From NCBI GenBank assembly GCA_025996865.1, contig BNTV01000001.1, positions 66,825 to 130,824 of the forward strand: 64,000 nt of DNA, in the 5' to 3' direction. The position numbers were made by a program, and so were the translations under genes. Each line of letters opens with the position of its first letter. Position 1 is the stretch's first letter. Shown in pieces: positions 53,905 through 61,766 of the stretch. A model generated the notes under the pieces. That model saw nothing but the letters and a program-made list of their open reading frames with translations, did not search any database and was not told the DNA's origin. The DNA comes from Bacteroidia bacterium (GTDB taxonomy: Bacteria > Bacteroidota > Bacteroidia > Bacteroidales > Azobacteroidaceae).

Positions 53905-54774
53905 ATGAAACAAATTTTACAAACCATTGCATACAAAAGTGTCTATGGTATTGCTTATACCGTAAGCCTGATACCTATGGCATTTTTGTATGCAATGGCT
54001 TCATTTGCTTTTTTCCTTGCCTATCATGTTATCGGATATAGGAAAGCGGTCGTAATCCAAAATGTTTCACGTTCATTTCCCGATATGAAATACGGAGAAA
54101 TTCGCTGTGTGGTAAAGAAATTCTATACCTGTTTTGCCGCCTACTTTGCCGAAATACTTAAAAGCATATCCGCTCCGGCAGAGGTTCTTGATAAGAAGAT
54201 AACGTTTGAAAATTTGGAACTTATAGACAGGCACATGAACGCTGGACGGAATGTTATTGCTTGCTTGGGACATTGCGGTAATTGGGAAATGCTGAATTTT
54301 ATGCCTTATAAACTTCGCCACGATATGTATGCCGTTTATAAGCCTCTGCGGTCGGGCATAATGAACAGATTAATGATTAAACTCCGGTCACGGTTCGGAA
54401 TGAAGTTAATACCTGACAAATCGGTTATACGTCATATTCTGACACAAAAATCATCCCCTGCTGTTTATCTGTTTTTGTCTGACCAATGCCCCCGGATAAA
54501 AGATGATAAATATAAATTCGAGTTGTTGAATCAGGAAACCTATCTCTTTTCGGGTATGGAGAAGCTGGCGCGTATAAGTCGGTCGGCAGTTATCTACCTG
54601 CATATTACACAGCTATCAAAAGGAAATTATAAAGTAACGTGTATCCCTGTATGCTCCGAAGCAGAATCTACGAATGAAGGAGAAATAAGCCAGAAATATG
54701 TTGATTTACTGGCGGAAAATATCAAGGAAGAACCATACGGCTGGTTATGGACACATAAAAGATGGAAAAGATAA
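53905..54774 (+). CDS. LpxL/HtrB-family lipid acyltransferase
   Basis: 289-residue membrane-associated acyltransferase of the lipid-A late acyltransferase family. N-terminal helix (VSLIPMAFLYAMASFAFFLA), catalytic H-x4-E type motif CLGHCGNWEMLNF near residues 121-133, and later PAVYLFLSDQCPRIKDDKYK. The C-terminus EEPYGWLWTHKRWKR is typical. It ends the efflux operon, which suggests that this pump and the enzyme act on the same lipid or glycolipid, or that lipid A is modified together with efflux (inference). Confidence 0.88.
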   Translation: MKQILQTIAYKSVYGIAYTVSLIPMAFLYAMASFAFFLAYHVIGYRKAVVIQNVSRSFPDMKYGEIRCVVKKFYTCFAAYFAEILKSISAPAEVLDKKITFENLELIDRHMNAGRNVIACLGHCGNWEMLNFMPYKLRHDMYAVYKPLRSGIMNRLMIKLRSRFGMKLIPDKSVIRHILTQKSSPAVYLFLSDQCPRIKDDKYKFELLNQETYLFSGMEKLARISRSAVIYLHITQLSKGNYKVTCIPVCSEAESTNEGEISQKYVDLLAENIKEEPYGWLWTHKRWKR

Positions 54775-54854
54775 ATTAATATGTATTACTTATGAACTTT
54801 CTGCTGGGCTTAATACCAAATTTGTTTGCGCAAAATCTTCTGAATGTCCACATC

Positions 54855-55244
54855 ATGGGCTCTTGGATAAAAACCTACGATTCTTCGGGCGATAAAATCG
54901 CCGCCATGCGATCATCCGGCAAAGAAGTACAAAGCGTAGGCGACGATTTTTTTGTGGTTCTCAACGGTAGCCGGATAGAAACCTATAACTCTCAATGCAA
55001 AAAGATAGCTTTCTTGCGGATTTTCGGGAAAATAGTTGTCGAAGTTACCGATGCCTTCTTTTCGATAAAGCGAGGCTGTCAGGTGGAGATTTATGATAGG
55101 GATTGCCATAAAATGGAAGGGGGAAATGTGAAATTCAAAATGCTAAATCTAGGATGCTTCCTGAAGTCTTCGATCTATCAGATAATTAGGTATGTAAGAA
55201 TTTGTACTACACTCATAGAAATATTAAATCTTAAATTCATGATT
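54855..55244 (+). pseudogene. 36-residue repeat protein running into rteC copy 2 without its own stop
   Basis: From the ATG at 54855 the frame encodes 2.4 copies of a 36-residue unit: GSWIKTYDSSGDKIAAMRSS, GSRIETYNSQCKKIAFLRIF and GCQVEIYDRDCHKM, each with a TYD/TYN/IYD turn and a later V..V.FF strand. Similar small repeat proteins occur near Bacteroides CTn ends. Here there is no stop: the frame continues through about 50 unrelated codons straight into the RteC gene. Either the stop was lost or the frame happens to stay open. The preceding frame can begin at 54792, but that part has no repeat. Confidence 0.45.
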
Positions 55245-56129
55245 ATGATAAATTATGTCGAAAAACTACAGAAAGAGATTAGGCTGAGGATTCAGCAGAT
55301 CGAGGCCGAAGATAAAAATATCCTAAAAAAATCTCTCGATGCTTCTCATGTCCTGGGAAATGCTTTTGACCAGTTAAAGGAATTTATCATAGCATATCAA
55401 TTTCAGGACGAAGACGAGGAAATATTGTTTTTTAAAGAGATTAAACCCAAGATATTCTGCCATCTAATTTATTACAGGAAAGTATATAATATCGAAATGC
55501 ACCGTCCAGTTGCCAGCGTGGAGGCGCAAAAGAAATATCTAAAAAGGAAACTGGACGTTATTCAGGATTTTAACGATAAGATACTGGATTTTTACCGTTA
55601 TTACCGTTCCGGCGCAACGTACCTCGATGCTGCCTATTTTGTTCGCGGCCAACCCGACACTGAGCAATATCTTGAAACATTCTATTACGAACGCGATCCG
55701 CAGTTTTCAACCAACGCAGATTTTAAGGTTGCCAAAATTATAGCAAACGATATGTTGCAGGCGTATCTTCTTTCGGAGTTGGAGTTGTTGGACAGCTATA
55801 TGTTAAAGCCCAACAGCACCTCTTTCCCGAAGGTTAAACTAACTTGGACAGGCAGCAAGACCGACCTGATAGAGCTGATCTACGCATTGGATACCGAAGG
55901 GTGCTTTAACAACGGAAAAATACCACTGATACAGATAGCAGCATATTTTGAGAGCGTGTTTAATATCGAATTGGGTAACAATATAGCCCGTAATTTCTAT
56001 GATATGCGTATCCGAAACCATCCGACACCATTCCTTGATCGCTTACGGGAAGAAATACGCAAACGGATGGAAAATTTTAAGCCGGGTGGAAAAGACAAAA
56101 ACAAGGGTAAAGACAAGGACGGAAAATGA
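55245..56129 (+). CDS. RteC-family regulator, copy 2
   Basis: 294-residue RteC-type protein, near-identical in layout to copy 1 at 21376 (ISSUED differences include KEIRLRIQQI for KDIRQKIQQI and GKDKNKGKDKDGK at the tail). Start chosen at 55245 (MINYVEKLQKEIRLRIQ) by comparison with copy 1; the ATG at 55239 is equally possible. Helical N-terminal domain to about residue 170, then TWTGSKTDLIELIYALDTE in the C-terminal domain. CTnDOT RteC activates excision genes, so this copy, at the tRNA-proximal end of the element, is a good candidate for the true element regulator. Confidence 0.85.
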   Translation: MINYVEKLQKEIRLRIQQIEAEDKNILKKSLDASHVLGNAFDQLKEFIIAYQFQDEDEEILFFKEIKPKIFCHLIYYRKVYNIEMHRPVASVEAQKKYLKRKLDVIQDFNDKILDFYRYYRSGATYLDAAYFVRGQPDTEQYLETFYYERDPQFSTNADFKVAKIIANDMLQAYLLSELELLDSYMLKPNSTSFPKVKLTWTGSKTDLIELIYALDTEGCFNNGKIPLIQIAAYFESVFNIELGNNIARNFYDMRIRNHPTPFLDRLREEIRKRMENFKPGGKDKNKGKDKDGK

Positions 56130-56157
56130 AAATAGTGAACTTTTAAAAATTAAGGTT

Positions 56158-56709
56158 ATGAAGAGAATTTTATTATTACCATTATTTGTATTGTTGTTCT
56201 CCTGTGGAGGAACAACGAGTTCCTATGAAAAAGTGATTGCCGATTTCGTACAAACCAATAGCAGAGGTACGAAATTGGATATGCATTTCAAAGCGGAAAA
56301 ACTGGAAGAAGTACGCCGCGTAACCGTTGCTGACAGTATTAAAATAATCACAGACAATTTTAATGATGAGAGGGACAAGCAAATGGCCTCGCTTGAAAAA
56401 ACAGTCAGTTTATTTACTGAAAACTTAGAAAAAGCGAAAGCCGCCAACAGACCGTCTCTAACGATGATAAACTCGTATCAGTCCAGCATTGACAAAACAA
56501 ACGAACAGATTGCAGCTCTTAGAAAAAGTGTCCCTGAAGAACTGGCAAAGTACGAGAACAGGGATGCAGGCGATATTTTAACGATTGTTGTTCGTTGTTC
56601 TTATTCCGTCGATGAGCCGATAACGAATAAGAGGGCAATGGAAACATTTGATTTCTTCCTTTCACCGGACGGGACAAAATGTTATTCCCAGAAAAGGGTA
56701 AAGAAATAA
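56158..56709 (+). CDS. Small lipoprotein, copy 2 (paired with rteC)
   Basis: 183-residue lipoprotein with lipobox in LLLPLFVLLFSCGG (Cys16). The start at 56158 is set by the signal peptide and by the copy at 22282; the frame extends further upstream inside rteC. It shares with copy 1 the blocks VADSIKIITDNFN, KQMASLEKT and DKTN.QI.ALRKSVP, and the C-terminal ETFDFFLSPD. The family is unknown. It follows rteC by 28 bp and is closed by a terminator at 56725-56766. Confidence 0.82.
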   Translation: MKRILLLPLFVLLFSCGGTTSSYEKVIADFVQTNSRGTKLDMHFKAEKLEEVRRVTVADSIKIITDNFNDERDKQMASLEKTVSLFTENLEKAKAANRPSLTMINSYQSSIDKTNEQIAALRKSVPEELAKYENRDAGDILTIVVRCSYSVDEPITNKRAMETFDFFLSPDGTKCYSQKRVKK

Positions 56710-56724
56710 TTTTTAATGGTGCTC

Positions 56725-56766
56725 AAAACACAAAAGGCTTTCCGAGTTGAAGTGCCTTTTGTGTTT
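56725..56766 (+). terminator. Terminator after rteC-lipoprotein copy 2
   Basis: AAAACACAAAAGGC (56725-56738) pairs with GCCTTTTGTGTTT (56754-56766) around a 15-nt loop. The right arm is T-rich. Confidence 0.75.
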
Positions 56767-56796
56767 ATTTATGGTTGAAAGAAACTATTTCAATCC

Positions 56797-56827
56797 TTTG
56801 CTAATTAATATATAAATCCTATCTTTG
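56797..56827 (+). promoter_or_regulatory. Strong Bacteroides-type promoter without a following gene
   Basis: TTTG (56797-56800), 19 bp, TATCTTTG (56820-56827). No open reading frame follows on this strand before the tRNA gene, which is on the opposite strand. It may drive a small RNA from about 56834. Confidence 0.55.
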
Positions 56828-56833
56828 CAAATG

Positions 56834-56920
56834 GATAACAGAGTTATTTGAAAGCATGAAAAACTAAGTGTATCTAAGCACTTAATTCTTACTTATCTAC
56901 TGCCCGTTTTCATGCGAGAG
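56834..56920 (+). ncRNA. Candidate structured small RNA at the element end
   Basis: Downstream of the orphan promoter, GCATGAAAA (56854-56862) pairs with TTTTCATGC (56907-56915), enclosing a smaller stem TAAGTG (56865-56870) with CACTTA (56879-56884). There is no ORF. The likely 3' end is near TCTTTTAT at 56921-56928. It could be an antisense or regulatory RNA of the element, or part of the attachment region. Unproven. The remaining gap 56929-57039 shows only an inverted repeat TTTGTAGTC...GACTAC (56934-56966). Confidence 0.3.
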
Positions 56921-57039
56921 TCTTTTATACAGTTTGTAGTCAAATAATTATCTTCCGACTACTACAAATATAGCAAAATATGTGTTTTTTGACCAAAAAA
57001 TAAGTGCTGTTTTGGTTTTATTTAGATTCATTATAAATA

Positions 57040-57074
57040 AAAAGAGTGTGTAACTATCTGTAACACACTCTTTT
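57040..57074 (-). terminator. Terminator of the tRNA-Arg gene
   Basis: AAAAGAGTGTGT (57040-57051) and ACACACTCTTTT (57063-57074) form a perfect 12-bp stem; read on the minus strand it is followed by T-rich sequence, just after the tRNA 3' end. Confidence 0.8.
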
Positions 57075-57083
57075 ATGCCTTTG

Positions 57084-57156
57084 TGACCCCGGCGGGACTC
57101 AAACCCACGACCTACAGAACCGGAATCTGTCGTTCTATTCACTAAACTACGGGGCC
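57084..57156 (-). tRNA. tRNA-Arg (anticodon CCG)
   Basis: Reads GGCCCCG...CGGGGTCA on the minus strand. The acceptor stem GGCCCCG/CGGGGTC pairs, A is the discriminator base, and CCA is not encoded. The anticodon arm is ACAGA-TTCCGGT-TCTGT with anticodon CCG. The T arm contains GGTTTGAGTCC (TTTGAGT loop variant of TTCGANT). Terminator at 57040-57074. tRNA genes are frequent integration sites; the element end must lie in or just left of this region. Confidence 0.93.
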
Positions 57157-57208
57157 GGTTTTCGGGCGCGAAGTTACACTAAAATCATGAGACTAACAAA
57201 TTTTATTT

Positions 57209-57874
57209 TCACCAGTTAATGGGCGTTTGCCCTGTTTGCACCAAATAATCATTGGCTTTACTGAACGGACGGCTGCCGAAAAATCCCCTGTAAACAGAGA
57301 GTGGCGACGGATGCGCCGACTTGATAATCAGGTGATTCCACGGATCGATAAAACCTCCTTTTTTCTGTGCATAAGAACCCCATAAAATAAAAACTACATG
57401 GTCTTTTTCTTCGGCAATTTTATGAATAACAGCATCCGTAAATTCTTCCCAACCTTTGTTTTGATGCGAACCGGCCTGATGCGCCCTCACAGTCAGCGTA
57501 GCATTTAACAACAAAACGCCTTGTTCCGCCCAACGTTCCAGATTACCGGACGAACGAGGAGGAATACCTAAATCCTCCTGCAACTCTTTGTAAATATTCT
57601 GAAGCGAAGGAGGTAAAGCGATTCCATCATTTACCGAAAAACACAAACCGTGCGCCTGCCCGGGTTCGTGATACGGGTCTTGTCCCAAAATTACGACTTT
57701 CACCTTATCGAAAGTCGTTTTTTCAAAAGCATTAAATATCTGACTGCCTTTGGGATAAATACGCGTCGTTTCATATTCTTTTTTAACAAACCCGGTGAGG
57801 GATTCAAAATAGGGTTTAGCAAATTCTGAAGCCAGTCGTTCTTTCCAGGATTGTTCGATTTTTACATCAACCAT
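57209..57874 (-). CDS. ung: Uracil-DNA glycosylase
   Basis: 221-residue family-1 uracil-DNA glycosylase, which removes uracil from DNA. The catalytic and uracil-binding motifs are complete: GQDPYHEPGQAHGLCFSV (catalytic Asp in GQDPYH) near residue 62, LLLNATLTVRAHQAGSH near 123, and AHPSPLSVYRGFFGSRPF near 187. Normal length and chromosomal composition. It is divergent from leuS with 122 bp between. This marks the return from mobile DNA to the chromosome. Confidence 0.97.
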   Translation of the reverse strand: MVDVKIEQSWKERLASEFAKPYFESLTGFVKKEYETTRIYPKGSQIFNAFEKTTFDKVKVVILGQDPYHEPGQAHGLCFSVNDGIALPPSLQNIYKELQEDLGIPPRSSGNLERWAEQGVLLLNATLTVRAHQAGSHQNKGWEEFTDAVIHKIAEEKDHVVFILWGSYAQKKGGFIDPWNHLIIKSAHPSPLSVYRGFFGSRPFSKANDYLVQTGQTPINW

Positions 57875-58440
57875 AATTTAAAAACTTAAAATTGTACCTA
57901 AAGAATGTGCAAAGATAAAAATAATTCTTTTTCCCGAACAAAATTTATTGATTACCTTTGTGCCCGAATTAGATAAATCAAGTAAAATAAAGCATTATGG
58001 AGTACAATTTCAACGAAATCGAGAAAAAATGGCAGGCTTTCTGGAAAGAAAATCATACTTACCAAGTAAAAACGGATAAAAGTAAACCCAAATTTTATGT
58101 GCTGGATATGTTTCCGTATCCCTCCGGCGCCGGTTTGCACGTCGGCCATCCGCTCGGTTATATTGCCTCCGATATTTATGCCCGTTACAAACGGTTAAAA
58201 GGTTTCAACGTGCTGCATCCCATGGGCTATGACGCCTACGGACTTCCGGCTGAACAATACGCCATTCAAACCGGTCAGCATCCGGCGATTACGACCGAAC
58301 AAAATATCAAACGTTACCGCGAACAATTGGACAAAATCGGTTTCAGTTTCGATTGGGACAGGGAAGTCCAAACTTGTGACCCGGAATACTATAAATGGAC
58401 GCAATGGGCTTTTATCAAAATGTTTGAATCGTATTATAAT

Positions 58441-58468
58441 TACGAATTACGAATTACGAATTACGAAT
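58441..58468. repeat. Four tandem TACGAAT heptamers inside leuS
   Basis: TACGAAT is repeated four times, encoding the inserted residues [10 protein letters not shown] between FESYY and [11 protein letters not shown]. This [10 protein letters not shown] peptide is typical of a repeat dispersed in several Bacteroidota and other genomes. It lies in a surface loop before the ARPIAEL segment, so the frame is kept. Confidence 0.7.
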
Positions 58469-58893
58469 CCAAGGGTTGTGCACGACCAATTGCTGAATTG
58501 GTACTGCATTTTGAACAATATGGTACTGCAAATTTGAATGTTGCCCAAACCGAAGAATTGCATTTTTCGGCAGAAGAATGGAAAGCCAAAACAGAAAAGG
58601 AGCAACAGGAAATATTGATGAATTATCGCATCGCCTATCTGGCGGATACGATGGTCAATTGGTGTCCGGCTTTGGGAACGGTTCTGGCGAATGACGAAGT
58701 GAGCGAAGGTCTGTCCGTTCGCGGCGGTCATCCGGTGGAACAACGCAAAATGCGTCAATGGAGTTTGCGCGTTTCGGCCTACGCCCAACGTTTGCTTGAT
58801 GGTTTGGATAAAATTGACTGGACGGAATCGTTGAAAGAAACCCAAAAGAATTGGATAGGGCGGAGTGAAGGAGCGGAATTGAATTTTAACGTC

Positions 58894-58921
58894 GTAGGGG
58901 CGTTGCGCGCAACGCCCTTAC
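58894..58921. repeat. Palindromic repeat insertion inside leuS
   Basis: GTA-GGGGCGTTGCG followed by its complement CGCAACGCCC-TTAC. The core GGGCGTTGCG/CGCAACGCCC (58898-58917) is a perfect 20-bp palindrome. It encodes [10 protein letters not shown] in frame, just before [18 protein letters not shown] of the editing domain. It is typical of a mobile palindromic repeat that tolerates insertion in genes. Confidence 0.7.
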
Positions 58922-59634
58922 AATTCACGGTGTTCACAACTCGTGCCGATACAATTTATGGCGTTACCTTCATGGTATTAGCACCGGAAAGTGAATTGGT
59001 TAGCCAACTAACCACGCCCGCACAAAAGGCAGAAGTATTGAACTATTTGGAAGCAACAAAAAAACGCACCGAGCGCGAACGAATCGCCGACCGGAAAGTA
59101 ACCGGCGTATTCTCCGGCTCGTATGCCATCAATCCGGTAAACGGAGAAAGTATTCCCATCTGGATTTCCGATTATGTATTAGCCGGTTACGGAACAGGCG
59201 CCATCATGGCAGTTCCCGCTCACGACAGCCGCGACTATGCTTTTGCCAAACATTTCAATTTGCCGATTATCCCATTGATTGAAGGCGCAGACGTATCGGA
59301 AGAAAGTTTCGATGCCAAGGAAGGCATCATGATGAACTCCGGATTTTTAAATGGATTGACCGTCAAAGAAGCCATTGCAGCAGCAAAAAAATACATTGCA
59401 GAAAACAACCTGGGCAAGGTAAAAGTAAATTTCCGCCTGCGCGACGCCATTTTCAGCCGCCAACGCTACTGGGGTGAACCGTTCCCGATTTATTACAAAG
59501 ACGGTATGCCTTACACCGTGGACGAAAAAGATTTGCCGATTGAATTGCCGGAGGTGGATAAGTTTTTGCCTACGGAAACGGGTGAGCCGCCGCTGGGGAG
59601 GGCGAAGGATTGGGTGTATCAAGAAAAATAATTT

Positions 59635-60183
59635 ATGAACCCCATAAAATCGACAGCGGAAATATTAGCACTCAAAGTTTTTAATCGAGATATAGATAAG
59701 ATTTGGATTGATTGGGCAGTGAATATGCTGGTCGCTGGTTTTGATACTGAAAATTTACGAATTTTAGCAGGTGAATCAGAACCAATAAATCAATTTTACG
59801 CACAAGATTTAGCAGAAAAAGTGTTGTCTGAATTAAATCTTGATTATTCCGACCAAGAAAAAATCATAAAAGAATATGTTTTATTTCTTATTGAAAAATC
59901 TCTAAATGGCGAAATTGATAATTTTAAAACACTTGAAATTCTGAAAGACATTTGTATTGAACTTGATTATTTAAATTGTTTATACGATTTCTATCTTTTG
60001 TATTACGCAAAAGAAGACTTACGTTATTCTGAATTTCAATATTATTGGGAGAAAAATAATTTGGATAGAGAAAATATTGATGATTTCATTACCTTATATT
60101 TTAGAAATTATTTAAATGGTATTGAAACGGTTGTTGATTTTAAACAACCTGCAATAGTACGAGTTCCATTTTGGAAAACGTAG
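59635..60183 (+). CDS. Hypothetical protein, 182 residues
   Basis: Soluble, acidic, helix-rich protein (DKIWIDWAVNMLVAGFDTEN; ILAGESEPINQFYAQDLAEK; KEDLRYSEFQYYWEKNN) without signal peptide. I do not recognise it. It begins 3 bp after the truncated leuS stop, so its DNA belongs to the insertion that cut leuS. AT-rich compared with leuS. Similar-looking unknown proteins often occur as immunity or defence accessory genes, but nothing here proves that. Confidence 0.65.
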   Translation: MNPIKSTAEILALKVFNRDIDKIWIDWAVNMLVAGFDTENLRILAGESEPINQFYAQDLAEKVLSELNLDYSDQEKIIKEYVLFLIEKSLNGEIDNFKTLEILKDICIELDYLNCLYDFYLLYYAKEDLRYSEFQYYWEKNNLDRENIDDFITLYFRNYLNGIETVVDFKQPAIVRVPFWKT

Positions 60184-60290
60184 TTAAAAAAATTATGCAA
60201 AATAAACAGATGGAACCAACTCTCAAAAACAAACGAAGTTTATATATCGGAAAATTTAACGATTTGTCAAAACACGGACAATGTGTATGA

Positions 60291-60401
60291 GCATATTTCC
60301 TTTCTGAATACTCAAAATTTCGGCAATTTTATACGGTATATCCGCAAATTTTTGGGACGCTGTCCCAAAAATTGGGGACAATGACAATACAAAATTGGTA
60401 A
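60291..60401 (+). pseudogene. Decayed DUF1016-like (YhcG-type) fragment
   Basis: A 36-codon frame reads FLSEYSKFRQFYTVYPQIFG, then TLSQKLGTMTIQNW before TAA. It resembles the FSxxNLxxFRQFYxxFP and TLSxxLSW segment of DUF1016 N-terminal domains. No start codon, and the rest of the gene is absent. The surrounding stretch 60184-60681 shows no other gene, only AT-rich sequence and the promoter of the next operon. Confidence 0.3.
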
Positions 60402-60621
60402 AAAGTAATAAATAATTAAATAACAATTATTTATAATGAAGTTTGTAAAATACAATCAAGAGGGGAAGTTGCGTATATTTATGAGTTATGTGCAAGCGTA
60501 ACGCACCTCTCAAACAAGTGACATCTTGACGAAAAAGCGCAGATAAAAAATTGCAAACCATTTTGACAGCGGACAGCGAAGATAAACGTAAATCTTATTT
60601 TTTCACTTCAAAAGAATGTTT

Positions 60622-60653
60622 TTTTGTTTGTAATTATATTTTTTGTATCTTTG
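60622..60653 (+). promoter_or_regulatory. Promoter of the AbiE-type operon
   Basis: TTTG (60622-60625), 20 bp, TATCTTTG (60646-60653), a close match to the Bacteroides consensus, 28 bp before the start codon at 60682. Confidence 0.6.
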
Positions 60654-60681
60654 CAGTCAGTTTAATCCTGATATTTATTCT

Positions 60682-61503
60682 ATGAAAAATAAATACATAT
60701 CAACACAATCCAGCGAATTACTGTCGTATTTCAACGAGCAGCACACGGCTTGTTTTGATTTTGAATTGGCACAAAAGGCATTGCCTAATTCAAAGGCGGG
60801 TGCAATTCGTGAGTTGTTGAGCGATATGACCAGACGCGGGCTTTTGATGCGTCTGAAAGAAGGTATTTATCACCTTATTCCCTATGAAGCCAACGCAGAA
60901 ACGTTTATGCCCGATTGGCATTTGATTGCGGAATACATTGTAAACGATGCACAGCATTACATTGGTTATTATTCCGCTTTGCAAATTCACAACTTAATTA
61001 CGCAGCCCTCGCTGAAAGAACAAATCGTTGTTTCAAAACAACTACGACCTTCGGAAATCAAAATAAAAGACGTTCCTTTTCAATTCATATTTCACAATGA
61101 AAAACATTTTTTCGGAGCAAAAAAAATATGGATTGACAGTTTTCACAAAGTATTGTGTTCCGACTTGGAAAAAACTTTTATTGATTGTTTGTTCAAACCC
61201 AACTACGCAGGAGGAATTGTTGAAATCGCAAGAGCAATCTACGTTTCTAAAGATGAAATTAAATATGACACCTTGCTTGAATATGCAAAGCGTTTTGACT
61301 CGCAAGCCGTGATAAAGCGTTTGGGCTTTTTGTTAGAATTGTTGGAAATAAAAACCAACGTCATTGACGAATTACAAAAACTAAAAACCGTTTCATACAT
61401 CACGCTTGACACGGAACTACCGAAAACAGGAAATTACAACTCTCGATGGAGTGTATTACAAAATTTAGAAACAGAAACAATTAAATCAGCCATATACACA
61501 TGA
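60682..61503 (+). CDS. AbiEi-type antitoxin/regulator
   Basis: 273-residue protein of the AbiEi family (type IV toxin-antitoxin). The N-terminal winged helix is at about residues 15-60 (FELAQKALPNSKAGAIRELL; RRGLLMRLKEGIYHLIP), followed by the antitoxin domain (HYIGYYSALQIHNLITQ; FKPNYAGGIVEIARAIYVSK). The start at 60682 (MKNKYISTQSSELL) is preferred; upstream codons overlap the promoter. It represses its own operon and neutralises AbiEii (family knowledge). It overlaps the toxin gene (ATGA at 61500-61503). Confidence 0.88.
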   Translation: MKNKYISTQSSELLSYFNEQHTACFDFELAQKALPNSKAGAIRELLSDMTRRGLLMRLKEGIYHLIPYEANAETFMPDWHLIAEYIVNDAQHYIGYYSALQIHNLITQPSLKEQIVVSKQLRPSEIKIKDVPFQFIFHNEKHFFGAKKIWIDSFHKVLCSDLEKTFIDCLFKPNYAGGIVEIARAIYVSKDEIKYDTLLEYAKRFDSQAVIKRLGFLLELLEIKTNVIDELQKLKTVSYITLDTELPKTGNYNSRWSVLQNLETETIKSAIYT

Positions 61504-61679
61504 TAAAACCGGGCGAAATACAACAGAAAGCAAGAACGGCAGGCGTTCGCGACCAACAGAGTGAAAAGGATTATATTCTTTCGTGGATTTTGTTTGGTGT
61601 AGCGAAGCACGAACAACTTTCAAAAGCAATTGTGTTTAAAGGCTTATGTGTAGCTGTACATAAGCTTTTTTATGTATAG
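61500..61679 (+). pseudogene. AbiEii-type toxin, truncated after 47 codons
   Basis: The frame starts MIKPGEIQQKARTAGVRDQQ and continues SEKDYILSWILFGVAKHEQL to VFKG, the exact N-terminal signature of AbiEii nucleotidyltransferases. The next residues should form the GGT-x-L catalytic loop, but after KG (61643) the sequence changes to LCVAVHKLFYV and stops. The catalytic domain is missing. The break coincides with the recombination-site-like repeat at 61642-61665. Confidence 0.85.
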
Positions 61680-61763
61680 TAAATGCTTATGTAAAGTAAT
61701 CAGAGTTACTAAGATAATATTCAGTAGATTAACATTATTCTTTCACTCGATTGCTACACATAA
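61642..61763. other. Terminal repeats/recombination core of the tyrosine-recombinase element
   Basis: GCTTATGTG-TAGCTG-TACATAAGC (61642-61665) has 9-bp inverted arms around a 6-bp spacer, the form of a tyrosine-recombinase core site, and sits exactly at the abiEii break. A further GCTTATGTA follows at 61685-61693. TTATGTGTAGC (61644-61654) is repeated inverted as GCTACACATAA (61753-61763), next to the recombinase gene end. Confidence 0.6.
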
Positions 61764-61766
61764 TAT

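Larger units (their letters stand above)
57997..59631 (+). pseudogene. leuS: Leucyl-tRNA synthetase, truncated after the editing domain
   Basis: 544 codons of LeuRS, about 60 percent of the usual roughly 920-950 residues. Present: HIGH-type motif [16 protein letters not shown] near residue 40, the first zinc/insert region, the CP1 editing domain ([20 protein letters not shown]) and [16 protein letters not shown] after it. Missing: the KMSKS motif, the anticodon-binding domain and the C-terminal domain. Coding stops after [13 protein letters not shown] with a few new codons and TAA, followed at once by unrelated cargo. Two repeats (58441-58468; 58894-58921) interrupt the gene in frame. A -7 box TACCTTTG lies at 57953-57960. 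Unable to charge tRNA as it stands unless the other half is encoded elsewhere. Confidence 0.88.

Noticed and set aside
56948..57142. 64-residue ORF on the minus strand (GRGFESRRGHKG)
   Set aside because: It is a translation of the tRNA-Arg gene and its flank; this peptide is a well-known false call at tRNA genes.
58229..58537. ORF inside leuS on the same strand
   Set aside because: Shadow frame of leuS; only repeats the inserted NYELRITN peptide in another frame.
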